64,000 bases of DNA, from assembly GCF_005876855.1 (NCBI RefSeq), contig NZ_QLAE01000019.1:1-64000 (forward strand), written 5' to 3'. The notes under the pieces are model-generated. The model saw only the letters and a program-made list of their open reading frames with translations. It was not told where the DNA came from and did no database searches. Made by a program: the position numbers and the translations under genes. The stretch is from Stutzerimonas nosocomialis (GTDB lineage: Bacteria > Pseudomonadota > Gammaproteobacteria > Pseudomonadales > Pseudomonadaceae). Shown in pieces: positions 56,231-64,000 of this stretch; positions within the stretch are counted from its first letter, which is position 1, and each line of letters opens with the position of its first letter.

Positions 56231-57339
56231 TGGACGCCGCCGATCTCCAGCCGATGGCGCGCGCCCTGCAGCTGGCGCGCCAGGGCCTGTATTCGACCCA
56301 CCCCAATCCCCGTGTCGGCTGCGTCATCGTGCGTGACGGCCAGGTCGTGGGCGAGGGATGGCACCAGCGTGCCGGCGAGCCCCATGCCGAAGTGCATGCC
56401 CTGCGCATGGCCGGCGACCGCGCGCGTGGTGCGACCGCCTACGTCACGCTCGAGCCGTGCAGCCATCACGGGCGCACGCCGCCTTGCGCCGATGCGCTGG
56501 TGAAGGCCGGCGTGTCCCGTGTGGTCGCGGCGATGCAGGACCCCAATCCCGAGGTGGGCGGGCGCGGCCTGCAGCGGCTGCGTGACGCCGGGATCGACGT
56601 GGTCTGCGGCGTGCTCGAGGCCGAGGCGCGCGAACTCAATCCCGGTTTCATCAAGCGCATGGAGGGCGGCCTGCCGTTCGTCCGGGTCAAGCTGGCGATG
56701 AGTCTGGACGGGCGCACGGCCATGGCCTCGGGCGAGAGCCAGTGGATCACCGGACCCGCCGCGCGCGCCGATGTGCAGGCGCTGCGGGCGCGGTCGAGCG
56801 TGGTGCTCACTGGCGCCGATACGGTGCTGATCGACGGCGCGCGGCTGACCGTGCGTGCCGAGGAGCTGCGACTGGAACCGTCGCTCGCGGCGCTGGCGCT
56901 GCAACGTCCGCCGTTGCGCGTGCTGGTCGATGGCCGCCTGCGGGTGCCGCTCGATGCGCCATTCTTCCAGGCCGGCCCCGCGCTGGTGGCGACCCTCGAC
57001 GACACCGGGGCGGCGCGTTACCGGGCCGCCGGTCACGAACTGCTGGCGCTGGCCGGCCACGAGCGGGTCGACCTGCCGGCATTGCTGGCGGCGCTCGGTG
57101 CGCGCGGCGCCAATGAGGTGCTGGTCGAGGCCGGCCCGCGACTGGCGGGCGCGTTCGCCGCGCAAGGGCTGGTCGACGAGTACCGGATCTACGTTGCCGC
57201 CAAGCTGCTCGGTTCCTCGGCGCGCCCGCTGCTGGAGCTGCCGCTGGAGCGCATGGCCGAGGCGCGGGAGCTGCGCATCGTCGATCTGCGGGCCGTGGGC
57301 GACGACTGGCGGATCACCGCCCGACCCGTCGCGCACTAG
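56230..57339 (+). CDS. ribD: Bifunctional riboflavin deaminase/reductase
   Basis: Carries out the second and third steps of riboflavin synthesis. The 369-residue product has a deaminase domain with the zinc motif HAEVHAL (about 51) and the PCxxxGxTPPC-type motif LEPCSHHGRTPPCADAL (about 75-92). The C-terminal reductase domain follows (from about 150, RVKLAMSLDGRTAMASGESQ, ending near residue 365). It overlaps nrdR by one base. The rest of the pathway is downstream behind the FMN riboswitch, so ribD itself is not under that switch. Confidence 0.96.
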   Translation: MDAADLQPMARALQLARQGLYSTHPNPRVGCVIVRDGQVVGEGWHQRAGEPHAEVHALRMAGDRARGATAYVTLEPCSHHGRTPPCADALVKAGVSRVVAAMQDPNPEVGGRGLQRLRDAGIDVVCGVLEAEARELNPGFIKRMEGGLPFVRVKLAMSLDGRTAMASGESQWITGPAARADVQALRARSSVVLTGADTVLIDGARLTVRAEELRLEPSLAALALQRPPLRVLVDGRLRVPLDAPFFQAGPALVATLDDTGAARYRAAGHELLALAGHERVDLPALLAALGARGANEVLVEAGPRLAGAFAAQGLVDEYRIYVAAKLLGSSARPLLELPLERMAEARELRIVDLRAVGDDWRITARPVAH

Positions 57340-57409
57340 GCGCCGGCCCGGCGGCGGCTGCACGAACCCCCGGAGTGTGGTAAAAACGCCGTCGGCCGCG
57401 ATGCGGCCA

Positions 57410-57556
57410 CGTTCTCAGGGCGGGGTGCGATTCCCCACCGGCGGTGATGCGCGGCAGGCCAGGCCTGCGCGCTAGCCCGCGAGCGCTTGCCCAGCGGCAA
57501 GGTCAGCAGACCCGGTGCGATCCCGGGGCCGACGGTATAGTCCGGATGAGAGAGAG
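57410..57556 (+). promoter_or_regulatory. FMN riboswitch (RFN element)
   Basis: The conserved 5' block starting CGTTCTCAGGGCGGGGTG and CGATTCCCCACCGGCGGTGA leads into a long variable stem (GCAGGCCAGGCCTGC). Then come AGCAGACCCGGTGCGAT, CCCGGGGCCGACGGTATAGT and the closing CGGATGAGAG. All RFN helices can be formed. It lies 125 bp before ribE and controls ribE and probably ribBA-ribH by FMN level. Confidence 0.93.
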
Positions 57557-57680
57557 CGGGATGCCTCGACGGGCGCCGTTCGCGCGCGCGTCACGATCCC
57601 TATCGATCTGCAGCGCCCTGTTTTTCATAAACAGGAGTTCGTCACATGCCTCACCCACGTTGCCTCTACACGGAGGCTCT

Positions 57681-58343
57681 ATGTTCACTGGAATAATCGA
57701 AGCGATCGGCAGCATCAAGGCGCTGACCCCCAAGGGGGGCGACGTGCGCGTGCACGTCGCGACCGGCAAGCTGGACCTGGCCGACGTCAAGCTCGGCGAC
57801 AGCATCGCGGTCAACGGCGTCTGCCTGACGGCGGTGGCGCTGCCCAGCGATGGCTTCTGGGCCGACGTCAGCCGCGAAACCTTGGCGCGAACCGCCTTCA
57901 TCGACCTCAAGGCCGGCAGCCCGGTCAACCTGGAAAAGGCCCTGACGCCCACCAGCCGCCTGGGCGGGCACCTGGTCAGCGGCCATGTCGACGGCGTCGG
58001 CGAGGTCGTTTCCCGGCAGGACAATGCCCGAGCGGTGCAATTTCGCATCCGCGCGCCCCGCGAACTCGCCAGGTACATCGCCCTCAAGGGTTCGATCACG
58101 GTCGACGGCACCAGCCTGACCGTCAACGCGGTCAATGGCGCCGAGTTCGAGCTGACCATCGTGCCGCACACGCTGGCCGAAACCATCATGGCCGACTACC
58201 GCCCCGGTCGGCAGGTGAACCTGGAGGTCGACCTGCTGGCGCGCTACATCGAGCGCCTGCTGCTGGGCGACAAGGCCGCCGAGCCCAGTGCATCCGGTAT
58301 CAGCGAAGGTTTTCTGGCCGAACACGGCTACCTGAAGAATTGA
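57681..58343 (+). CDS. ribE: Riboflavin synthase alpha chain
   Basis: Last step of the pathway: two lumazines give riboflavin. The 220-residue product has two lumazine-binding repeats. The first begins MFTGIIEAIGSIKALTPKGG and includes NGVCLTAVALP; the second begins LGGHLVSGHVDGVGEVVSRQ with DGTSLTVNAV. The ATG at 57681 follows a GGAGG site. It sits behind the FMN riboswitch. In Pseudomonas naming it is often called ribC. Confidence 0.95.
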   Translation: MFTGIIEAIGSIKALTPKGGDVRVHVATGKLDLADVKLGDSIAVNGVCLTAVALPSDGFWADVSRETLARTAFIDLKAGSPVNLEKALTPTSRLGGHLVSGHVDGVGEVVSRQDNARAVQFRIRAPRELARYIALKGSITVDGTSLTVNAVNGAEFELTIVPHTLAETIMADYRPGRQVNLEVDLLARYIERLLLGDKAAEPSASGISEGFLAEHGYLKN

Positions 58344-58357
58344 AGGAATCTGCCACG

Positions 58358-59446
58358 ATGGCACTCAACAGCATTGATGAACTGATCGAAGACATTCGCG
58401 CCGGCAAGATGGTCATCCTGATGGATGACGAGGATCGCGAGAACGAAGGCGACCTGATCATGGCCGCCGAATGCGTCAAGCCCGAGCACATCAACTTCAT
58501 GGCCCGCTTCGCGCGCGGCCTGATCTGCATGCCGATGAGCCGCGAACGCTGCGAGACGCTGAAGCTGCCGCTGATGGCGCCGCGCAACGGCTCGGGCTTC
58601 GGCACCAAGTTCACCGTCTCGATCGAGGCCGCCGAGGGTGTGACCACCGGCATTTCCGCTGCCGACCGGGCGCGTACCGTGCAAGCCGCCGCGGCGCGCA
58701 ACGCCAGGGCCGAAGACATCGTCAGCCCCGGGCATATCTTCCCGCTGATGGCCCAGCCCGGTGGCACCCTGGCACGCGCGGGGCACACCGAGGCCGCGTG
58801 CGACCTGGCGCGGATGGCCGGTTTCGAGCCGGCCGGGGTGATCTGCGAGATCATGAACGACGACGGCACCATGGCGCGTCGTCCGGAGCTGGAAGTGTTC
58901 GCCGAGCAGCATGGCATCAAGATCGGCACCATCGCCGACCTGATCCACTACCGCCTGCTGCACGAGCGCACCATCGAGCGCGTCGCCGAGCAGCCGCTCG
59001 ACAGCGAGCTGGGCCAGTTCAACCTGGTCACCTACCGCGATTCGGTCGAAGGCGAAGTCCATCTGGCGCTGACCCTCGGGCAGATCCAGGGCGACACGCC
59101 GACGCTGGTGCGGGTGCACAACATGGACCCGCTGCGCGACCTGCTGATGGTTCGCCAGCCGGGGCGCTGGAGCCTGCGTGCGGCCATGGCGACGGTCGCC
59201 GAGGCGGGCAGCGGCGTGGTCCTGCTGCTCGGCCATCCGCTGGACAGCGAGGATCTGCTGGCCCACGTACGCGAAGGGACCAGCGGTCAGGCGAAAACGC
59301 CGGGCACCTACAGCACCGTCGGCGCGGGTTCGCAGATCCTGCGCGACCTGGGCGTGCGGCAGATGCGCCTGATGAGCTCGCCGATGAAGTTCAACGCGAT
59401 ATCCGGCTTCGACCTGGAAGTTGTAGAATACCTGTCCGCCGAATGA
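58358..59446 (+). CDS. ribB: DHBP synthase with degenerate GTP cyclohydrolase II domain (RibBA type)
   Basis: A 362-residue protein. The N-terminal DHBP synthase domain (1-200) is complete: [20 protein letters not shown] and [19 protein letters not shown]. It makes the four-carbon precursor from ribulose 5-phosphate. The C-terminal half is RibA-like in overall pattern ([20 protein letters not shown]), but where RibA has SECLTGD and RCDCG it reads [16 protein letters not shown]. The zinc cysteines are gone, so it should lack cyclohydrolase activity. A stand-alone RibA at 62846 supplies that step. Confidence 0.93.
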   Translation: MALNSIDELIEDIRAGKMVILMDDEDRENEGDLIMAAECVKPEHINFMARFARGLICMPMSRERCETLKLPLMAPRNGSGFGTKFTVSIEAAEGVTTGISAADRARTVQAAAARNARAEDIVSPGHIFPLMAQPGGTLARAGHTEAACDLARMAGFEPAGVICEIMNDDGTMARRPELEVFAEQHGIKIGTIADLIHYRLLHERTIERVAEQPLDSELGQFNLVTYRDSVEGEVHLALTLGQIQGDTPTLVRVHNMDPLRDLLMVRQPGRWSLRAAMATVAEAGSGVVLLLGHPLDSEDLLAHVREGTSGQAKTPGTYSTVGAGSQILRDLGVRQMRLMSSPMKFNAISGFDLEVVEYLSAE

Positions 59447-59507
59447 CCGATGCCAAGGCGCCGCACTGCTCGCGGCGCCTTCGTTCTTTAAAGAGATGAG
59501 TAACGAT

Positions 59508-59984
59508 ATGACCCTGAAGACCATCGAAGGTACCTTCATCGCCCCCCGCGGCAAGTTCGCCCTGGTGGTTGGCCGCTTCAACAGCTTCGTCGTCGAGAGC
59601 CTGGTGAGCGGCGCCGTCGATACCCTGCTGCGCCACGGCATCAACGAAAGCGACATCACCCTCATTCGCGCGCCGGGTGCTTTCGAGATTCCGCTGGTGT
59701 CGCAGAAGGTCGCCCAGCAGGGCGAGTACGACGCCATCATCGCCCTCGGCGCGGTCATTCGTGGCGGCACCCCGCACTTCGAATACGTGGCGGGCGAGTG
59801 CACCAAGGGCCTGGCTCAGGTTTCCATGGAATTCGGCGTACCGGTCGCCTTTGGCGTGCTGACCGTCGACTCCATCGAACAGGCCATCGAGCGCTCGGGC
59901 ACCAAGGCCGGCAACAAGGGCGCCGAAGCCGCGCTTTCTGCACTTGAAATGGTGAGCCTGCTGGCGCAGCTGGAGGCCAAGTGA
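59508..59984 (+). CDS. ribH: 6,7-dimethyl-8-ribityllumazine synthase
   Basis: Penultimate step of riboflavin synthesis; it forms a capsid-like assembly. The 158-residue product starts [40 protein letters not shown] and [20 protein letters not shown] follow, then [20 protein letters not shown], with the catalytic His in TPHFEY. An ATG at 59496 would add four residues. The stop overlaps nusB by 4 bp. Confidence 0.95.
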   Translation: MTLKTIEGTFIAPRGKFALVVGRFNSFVVESLVSGAVDTLLRHGINESDITLIRAPGAFEIPLVSQKVAQQGEYDAIIALGAVIRGGTPHFEYVAGECTKGLAQVSMEFGVPVAFGVLTVDSIEQAIERSGTKAGNKGAEAALSALEMVSLLAQLEAK

Positions 59985-60469
59985 GCCTGAATCGCGACGA
60001 CAGTCCCGACGCCCAGCCGGCCAAGCCGGCCAAAGGGCGCATCGCCACCCGCCGTGTGGCCCGCAGCCTGGCGATGCAGGCGCTGTATCAGTGGCATATG
60101 GCCGGGCAGAGCCTCAATGAAATCGAGGCGCAGTTTCGCGTCGACAACGATTTCGCCGGCGTCGACGGCGCCTACTTCCATGAGCTGCTCACCGGCGTCG
60201 CGCGCAGCAAGACCGAGCTCGATCAGGCCATCGCGCCGCTGCTCGACCGTCCGCTGGAGGAACTCGACCCGGTGGAGCTGGCCATTCTGCGCCTGTCCAC
60301 CTACGAGCTGATGCAGCGTCTGGACGTGCCCTACCGCGTGGTGATCAACGAAGGCATCGAGCTGGCCAAGGTCTACGGCGCCACCGACGGGCACAAGTTC
60401 GTCAACGGCGTGCTGGACAAGCTGGCGCCGAGCCTGCGTAGCGCCGAAGTGCGCGGCGAGCGTCGCTGA
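59981..60469 (+). CDS. nusB: Transcription antitermination factor NusB
   Basis: Binds boxA RNA together with S10 (NusE, rpsJ in this window) in rRNA antitermination. The 162-residue product starts at GTG in a GTGA overlap with ribH. It has the [20 protein letters not shown] start and ends [20 protein letters not shown], the family C-terminal pattern. ribH-nusB-thiL is the standard order. Confidence 0.95.
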   Translation: MSLNRDDSPDAQPAKPAKGRIATRRVARSLAMQALYQWHMAGQSLNEIEAQFRVDNDFAGVDGAYFHELLTGVARSKTELDQAIAPLLDRPLEELDPVELAILRLSTYELMQRLDVPYRVVINEGIELAKVYGATDGHKFVNGVLDKLAPSLRSAEVRGERR

Positions 60470-60482
60470 GCGCTGTCGCACG

Positions 60483-61442
60483 GTGGGCGAGTTCGAGCTG
60501 ATCCGTCACTACTTCGCCGCCGCGACCTGTGCAAGGTCCGGCGGCGAAGTGCTGCTCGGGATCGGCGACGACTGCGCCCTGCTGGCCTTGCCGGCCGGTG
60601 AAGTGCTGGCCGTTTCCACCGATACGCTGGTCGAGACCGTGCATTTTCCCGGCGGCTGCGACCCCGAGCTGCTGGCGCAACGGGCATTGGGCGTATCGGC
60701 CAGCGATCTCGCGGCGATGGGCGCCACGCCGATCGGTTTCACCCTGGCGTTGACCCTGCCCGAGGCCCGGCCATCCTGGCTGGAGGCGTTTTCCCGAGGG
60801 CTGGATGCCATGGCGGCCCGCTGCGCCATGCGGCTGCTCGGCGGCGACACCACCCGTGGCCCGCTCAGCCTGACACTTACCGTCTTCGGCCGCCTGCCGC
60901 GCGGCGCTGCGCTGACCCGCAGCGGCGCGCGGCCGGGCGACCTGCTCTGCGTCGGCGGCCCGCTCGGCGATGGCGCGGGCGCGCTGGCACTGGTGCTCGG
61001 CCAGCGCCAGGCGCCGCCGTCCGTGGCCGATGCCTTGCTGGCCCGCTACTGGGCGCCACGGCCGCAGCTCGAACTGGGCCAGGCCTTGCGTGGCCGCGCC
61101 AGTGCCGCGCTGGATATCTCCGACGGGTTGCTCGGCGATTGCGGCCATATCGCGACGGCCTCCGGCGTGGCGCTGCGTATCGAGTCCGAGCGCATCCCGC
61201 TGTCGGCGCCGCTGCTGCAGCTCCTCGGACACGAGCAGGCCCTGGCTGCCGCGCTGGCGGGTGGCGACGACTATCTGCTGGCCTTTACCCTGCCGCCCGA
61301 TCAGCTGCCGTCGCTTCAGGCGCAGGGCTGGCCTGTCCACCCGATCGGCACGGTCGAGGCGGGCAGCGGCGTGCGGTTGGTCGACAGCGCTGGCGCGCCC
61401 GTGGCCTTCGCCGACCAGGGGTATCGGCATTTTTCCAGCTGA
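60483..61442 (+). CDS. thiL: Thiamine-monophosphate kinase
   Basis: Makes thiamine pyrophosphate from thiamine phosphate with ATP. The 319-residue product starts at GTG (MGEFELIRHYFAAATCARSG). GIGDDCALLALPAGEVLAVS is the Mg-ATP site, and LGVSASDLAAMGATPIGFTL and ALDISDGLLGDCGHIATASG are the other two metal-binding family motifs. It lies 13 bp after nusB and 42 bp before pgpA. Confidence 0.95.
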   Translation: MGEFELIRHYFAAATCARSGGEVLLGIGDDCALLALPAGEVLAVSTDTLVETVHFPGGCDPELLAQRALGVSASDLAAMGATPIGFTLALTLPEARPSWLEAFSRGLDAMAARCAMRLLGGDTTRGPLSLTLTVFGRLPRGAALTRSGARPGDLLCVGGPLGDGAGALALVLGQRQAPPSVADALLARYWAPRPQLELGQALRGRASAALDISDGLLGDCGHIATASGVALRIESERIPLSAPLLQLLGHEQALAAALAGGDDYLLAFTLPPDQLPSLQAQGWPVHPIGTVEAGSGVRLVDSAGAPVAFADQGYRHFSS

Positions 61443-61484
61443 GGTGCTCGGCTGGTCTCGCTTTTACAACAATAAGGATCCGGT

Positions 61485-61985
61485 TTGACTGATTCGCTGC
61501 AGGCGCCCGCTACGCCGGTGCCACCCTCGGTATGGAGCAATCCCTGGCACAACCTGGCATTCGGTTTCGGCTCCGGTACCTTGCCCAAGGCGCCCGGAAC
61601 CTGGGGCTCGCTGGTGGCGCTGCCGTTCGTTCCGCTCTGGCAGCTGTTGCCGGACTGGGGTTACTGGTTGTTGCTCGGCGTAGCCATGCTGTTCGGCTGC
61701 TGGCTGTGCGGCAAGGTCGCCCGGGATCTGGGCGTGCATGACCACGAAGGCATCGTCTGGGACGAGATGGTGGGTATCTGGATCACCCTGTGGCTGGTGC
61801 CCGAGGGCTGGTACTGGCTGCTGGCCGGTTTCGTGGTGTTCAGGGTGATGGATATCGCCAAGCCCTGGCCGATCAGCTGGGTCGACCGCAAGGTGCACGG
61901 CGGCCTGGGCATCATGCTCGACGATGTCCTCGCCGGGGTCGCCGCCTGGCTGGTCATGCAGGGGCTGGTCTGGGCGCTGGTCTGA
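61485..61985 (+). CDS. pgpA: Phosphatidylglycerophosphatase A
   Basis: Inner-membrane enzyme that makes phosphatidylglycerol. The 166-residue product starts at TTG behind AAGGAT. It has four hydrophobic segments and the family motif FGFGSGTLPKAPGTWGSLVA (about 26-45). HDHEGIVWDEMVGIWITLWL supplies acidic residues. It follows thiL as in most Pseudomonas genomes. The unusual TTG start keeps the conserved N-terminal region intact. Confidence 0.92.
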   Translation: MTDSLQAPATPVPPSVWSNPWHNLAFGFGSGTLPKAPGTWGSLVALPFVPLWQLLPDWGYWLLLGVAMLFGCWLCGKVARDLGVHDHEGIVWDEMVGIWITLWLVPEGWYWLLAGFVVFRVMDIAKPWPISWVDRKVHGGLGIMLDDVLAGVAAWLVMQGLVWALV

Positions 61986-62095
61986 GGCCTGCGCGCGATG
62001 CCGTTAACCTGACCTGTTACCCGGAATCGGTTGCACCCCGACGCTATGCTTGGCCGCGTGGCGGCGAAGCCGGATATTTTCTGCGGAGTGAGACG

Positions 62096-62737
62096 ATGCG
62101 TTCGATGCTGTTTGCCGGCCTGCTGCTGGCGATGCCGCTGGCGACTGCGGCAGCGACCCAGGTCCAGGTGGTCGGATTGTTTCCAAACGCGGCCGTGCTG
62201 TTCGTCGACGGGCAGCGCAAGCTGGTCCGGGCCGGGCAGACGGGGCCGGGCGGCGTCCAGGTGATCAGCGCCGACTCGCGCGGCGCGGTGCTGCGTGTCG
62301 ATGGCGTCGAACGTCGATACGAACTCAGCCGCGAGTACAGTGCCGGCTTCGCGGCGCCCAGTCGCGCGCAGATGAGCATCGCCCAGGGCGCGGGCGGTCA
62401 TTACTGGGTCGCCGGCTCGATCGATTCCCAGTCGGTGCAGTTCCTGGTGGATACCGGCGCTTCCTCCGTCGCCATGAACGAGGCGCAGGCGCGGCGACTG
62501 GGCATCGACTACCGGGTGAGCGGCAAGCCGATGGTGGTCAGCACGGCCAGCGGCACCGCCAATGCCTGGCGCGTGCATCTGAGCAGCGTCAAGGTCGGCC
62601 CGCTCGAGGTGCTGGGTGTCGAAGCCGTGGTGATCGAAGGCGGCTCGCCCACCGAGGCGCTGCTGGGCATGAGCTTCCTCAATCGCATCAGCTGGCGCGA
62701 GGACCAGGGCATGCTGCGGCTGGAGTCCAAGCTCTAG
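62096..62737 (+). CDS. Retropepsin-like aspartic protease (periplasmic)
   Basis: A 213-residue precursor with the signal peptide MRSMLFAGLLLAMPLATAAA. The catalytic motif QFLVDTGASSVAMNEAQARR lies at about 117-136, and the C-terminal LLGMSFLNRISWREDQGMLR is typical of the TIGR02281/clan AA family. One DTGA per chain implies a dimeric enzyme. Natural substrates are unknown. It stands alone between pgpA and ribA, 110 bp after pgpA. Confidence 0.85.
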   Translation: MRSMLFAGLLLAMPLATAAATQVQVVGLFPNAAVLFVDGQRKLVRAGQTGPGGVQVISADSRGAVLRVDGVERRYELSREYSAGFAAPSRAQMSIAQGAGGHYWVAGSIDSQSVQFLVDTGASSVAMNEAQARRLGIDYRVSGKPMVVSTASGTANAWRVHLSSVKVGPLEVLGVEAVVIEGGSPTEALLGMSFLNRISWREDQGMLRLESKL

Positions 62738-62845
62738 CGCCCCCCAGTGCGCTGATCGGCCGGATCAGCGCACGCACCACATGCAGCCGGTGGCCTGCTC
62801 AGCTGTTACAATATTGCCCTTTCCTGCCTTTCTGGAGTCTCTCCG

Positions 62846-63463
62846 GTGCCTGTCGTCTTCGTCGCCGCCTCCCAACTGCCGACGCCTTTCGGGGTCTTCA
62901 CCATGCACGGTTTTCTCGACCAGGAAACTGGCAAGGAGCATGTGGTCCTGACGATGGGGGACGTGGCCGATGGCAAACCGGTGCTGGGCCGCCTGCATTC
63001 GGAGTGTCTGACGGGCGATGCGCTGTTCAGCCTGCGCTGCGATTGCGGATTCCAGCTCGAGGCGGCGCTGCGGGCGATCGCCCAGGAAGGCCGCGGCGCC
63101 TTGCTCTATCTGCGTCAGGAGGGGCGCGGCATCGGGCTCTTGAACAAGATTCGCGCCTACGCCCTGCAGGACACCGGAGCCGACACGGTCGAGGCCAACG
63201 AGCGGCTGGGCTTCGCTCCCGACATGCGCGACTACGCCATTTGCCTGCCGATGCTCGAGCATCTGGGCATCGCCGAGATCAAGCTGATGACCAACAACCC
63301 GCGCAAGGTGAGGGCATTGCAGGGCTACGGAATCCGCGTGGTGGAGCGCAAGCCGCTGCAGATCGCGCACAACCCCCACAACGAGAAGTACCTGGCCACC
63401 AAGGCCGGCAAGCTGGGACACATGCTCGGCGAGATCCACCAGGGCGAAGCCGAGCAGTCATGA
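62846..63463 (+). CDS. ribA: GTP cyclohydrolase II
   Basis: First step of riboflavin synthesis from GTP. The 205-residue product starts at GTG with a TGGAG site. The zinc motif [19 protein letters not shown] (about 50-68) has all three cysteines, and [19 protein letters not shown] is the catalytic block. It complements the RibBA-type protein at 58358 that lacks these residues. It is not behind the FMN riboswitch. Its stop overlaps the next start by 4 bp. Confidence 0.95.
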   Translation: MPVVFVAASQLPTPFGVFTMHGFLDQETGKEHVVLTMGDVADGKPVLGRLHSECLTGDALFSLRCDCGFQLEAALRAIAQEGRGALLYLRQEGRGIGLLNKIRAYALQDTGADTVEANERLGFAPDMRDYAICLPMLEHLGIAEIKLMTNNPRKVRALQGYGIRVVERKPLQIAHNPHNEKYLATKAGKLGHMLGEIHQGEAEQS

Positions 63464-63876
63464 TGCGCGAGGCGGCTCGGCGCCAGCTCGCGCGTGACGG
63501 CTGGCTGCAATGGCCGTTGGTGCTGCTTCCGGTGCTGATCAGCAGGCTGCTGTTCGCCGACCTTCAGTTCTTCCCGCAACTGGCGATGCCGCTGTTCTGC
63601 GCGAGCCTGCTGACTTTCTTCTTCAGCCTGGCACGCTTCACCGCCTTCAAGCATGCCCTGATCGCCACCGAGCGTGCGCTCGACACCGATGCCGAACCCG
63701 CTGCCTGGGCCGACTTGCGACGGGTGCGTCGCCGTGCGCTGATCGGTGCGGCACTGCCTGCCTGGCTCGCGGCGACCGGCGTGCCCCTGGGGCTCGAGCC
63801 GGTGGCCCAGTGGCTGCTGGTCGTCGGCAGCCTGGCATTGCTGGTGCTCTACCGCATACCGCGACAGCTGGACTGA
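63460..63876 (+). CDS. Small inner-membrane protein, function unknown
   Basis: A 138-residue protein (one residue less if the second ATG at 63463 is used). Four hydrophobic segments are visible, for example [18 protein letters not shown] and [16 protein letters not shown], with a short charged cytosolic loop ([20 protein letters not shown]). It is joined to ribA by 4 bp and to the BtuF-like gene by one base. From memory a comparable gene stands at this place in P. aeruginosa. Confidence 0.75.
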   Translation: MMREAARRQLARDGWLQWPLVLLPVLISRLLFADLQFFPQLAMPLFCASLLTFFFSLARFTAFKHALIATERALDTDAEPAAWADLRRVRRRALIGAALPAWLAATGVPLGLEPVAQWLLVVGSLALLVLYRIPRQLD

Positions 63877-64000
63877 TGCGCAGGCGGCTGCTGCTGTCGC
63901 TGGCCCTGCTGGGCGCGTTCACCGCTGATGCGGCCGAGCGCGTGGTCAGTCTGGCGCCCTCGATGAGTGAAGTCATGCTCGAACTGGGCGCAGGTGAACT
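63876..64000 (+). CDS. btuF: Cobalamin ABC transporter binding protein, N-terminal part (partial)
   Basis: The first 41 codons before the window edge. The signal peptide [19 protein letters not shown] is followed by AERVVSLAPSMSEVMLELGA, the common start of BtuF/FhuD-like periplasmic binding proteins. The start shares one base with the preceding stop (TGATG). The assignment to cobalamin rather than another ligand is probable but not proven by so short a piece. Confidence 0.7.
   Translation, partial: MRRRLLLSLALLGAFTADAAERVVSLAPSMSEVMLELGAGE

Overview
The window is a chromosomal segment of a gamma-proteobacterium of the Pseudomonas group. The evidence is the tuf / S10-spc-alpha ribosomal order followed by katA, uvrA and ssb, a zrgA/ABC zinc locus, a TonB/TtpC cluster, and nrdR-ribD-FMN riboswitch-ribE-ribBA-ribH-nusB-thiL-pgpA-ribA. 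From memory, this order matches P. aeruginosa closely. A more exact genus (for example Stutzerimonas) cannot be fixed from sequence alone. The backbone is GC-rich; one central block is clearly more AT-rich.

Layout. 1-14300: end of tuf, then the S10, spc and alpha operons (rpsJ to rplQ) on the + strand, with rpmD and rpmJ as short genes. 14400-20790: katA, uvrA (-), an MFS exporter and ssb. 20801-41759: a genomic island of about 21 kb inserted directly after ssb. 41781-44334: two sugar-nucleotide SDR genes and an OmpW/OprG porin. 44550-52650: a DUF3450-TtpC-ExbB-ExbD-TonB-TPR operon facing a zrgA-ABC transporter-DUF3299 operon. Both start behind the same 10-bp palindrome TGTTATAACA, which resembles a Zur box, so the two operons may form one zinc-responsive import system. 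52721-55650: small housekeeping genes. 55766-64000: nrdR and the riboflavin/thiamine region, ending inside a btuF-like gene.

The island. Its left end encodes three consecutive tyrosine recombinases and a small coiled-coil protein, each joined to the next by an 8-bp start/stop overlap. This is the layout of Tn554/RIT/Gamma-Mobile-Trio-type elements. A 9-bp direct repeat (CAGAACCGT) lies at both ends, and GTTTAC/GTAAAC motifs cluster inside each end. The AT-rich cargo holds a DUF6602-type putative nuclease and a three-gene ABC-three-component (ABC-3C) conflict system. The Rad50-like ATPase of that system is cut by one in-frame TAA. An IS3-family remnant follows. The right half carries a second cargo set. 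On the + strand are DUF4031, MazG-like and uracil-DNA-glycosylase-like genes. Facing them is a tightly coupled five-gene minus-strand operon: acyl-carrier-like protein, XRE regulator, ImmA/IrrE protease, papain-like C1 protease and thymidylate-synthase-like enzyme. A ParA-like ATPase closes the island. The pairing of nucleotide and uracil chemistry with protease/regulator genes is not a system I recognise, and it is the best candidate here for something undescribed.
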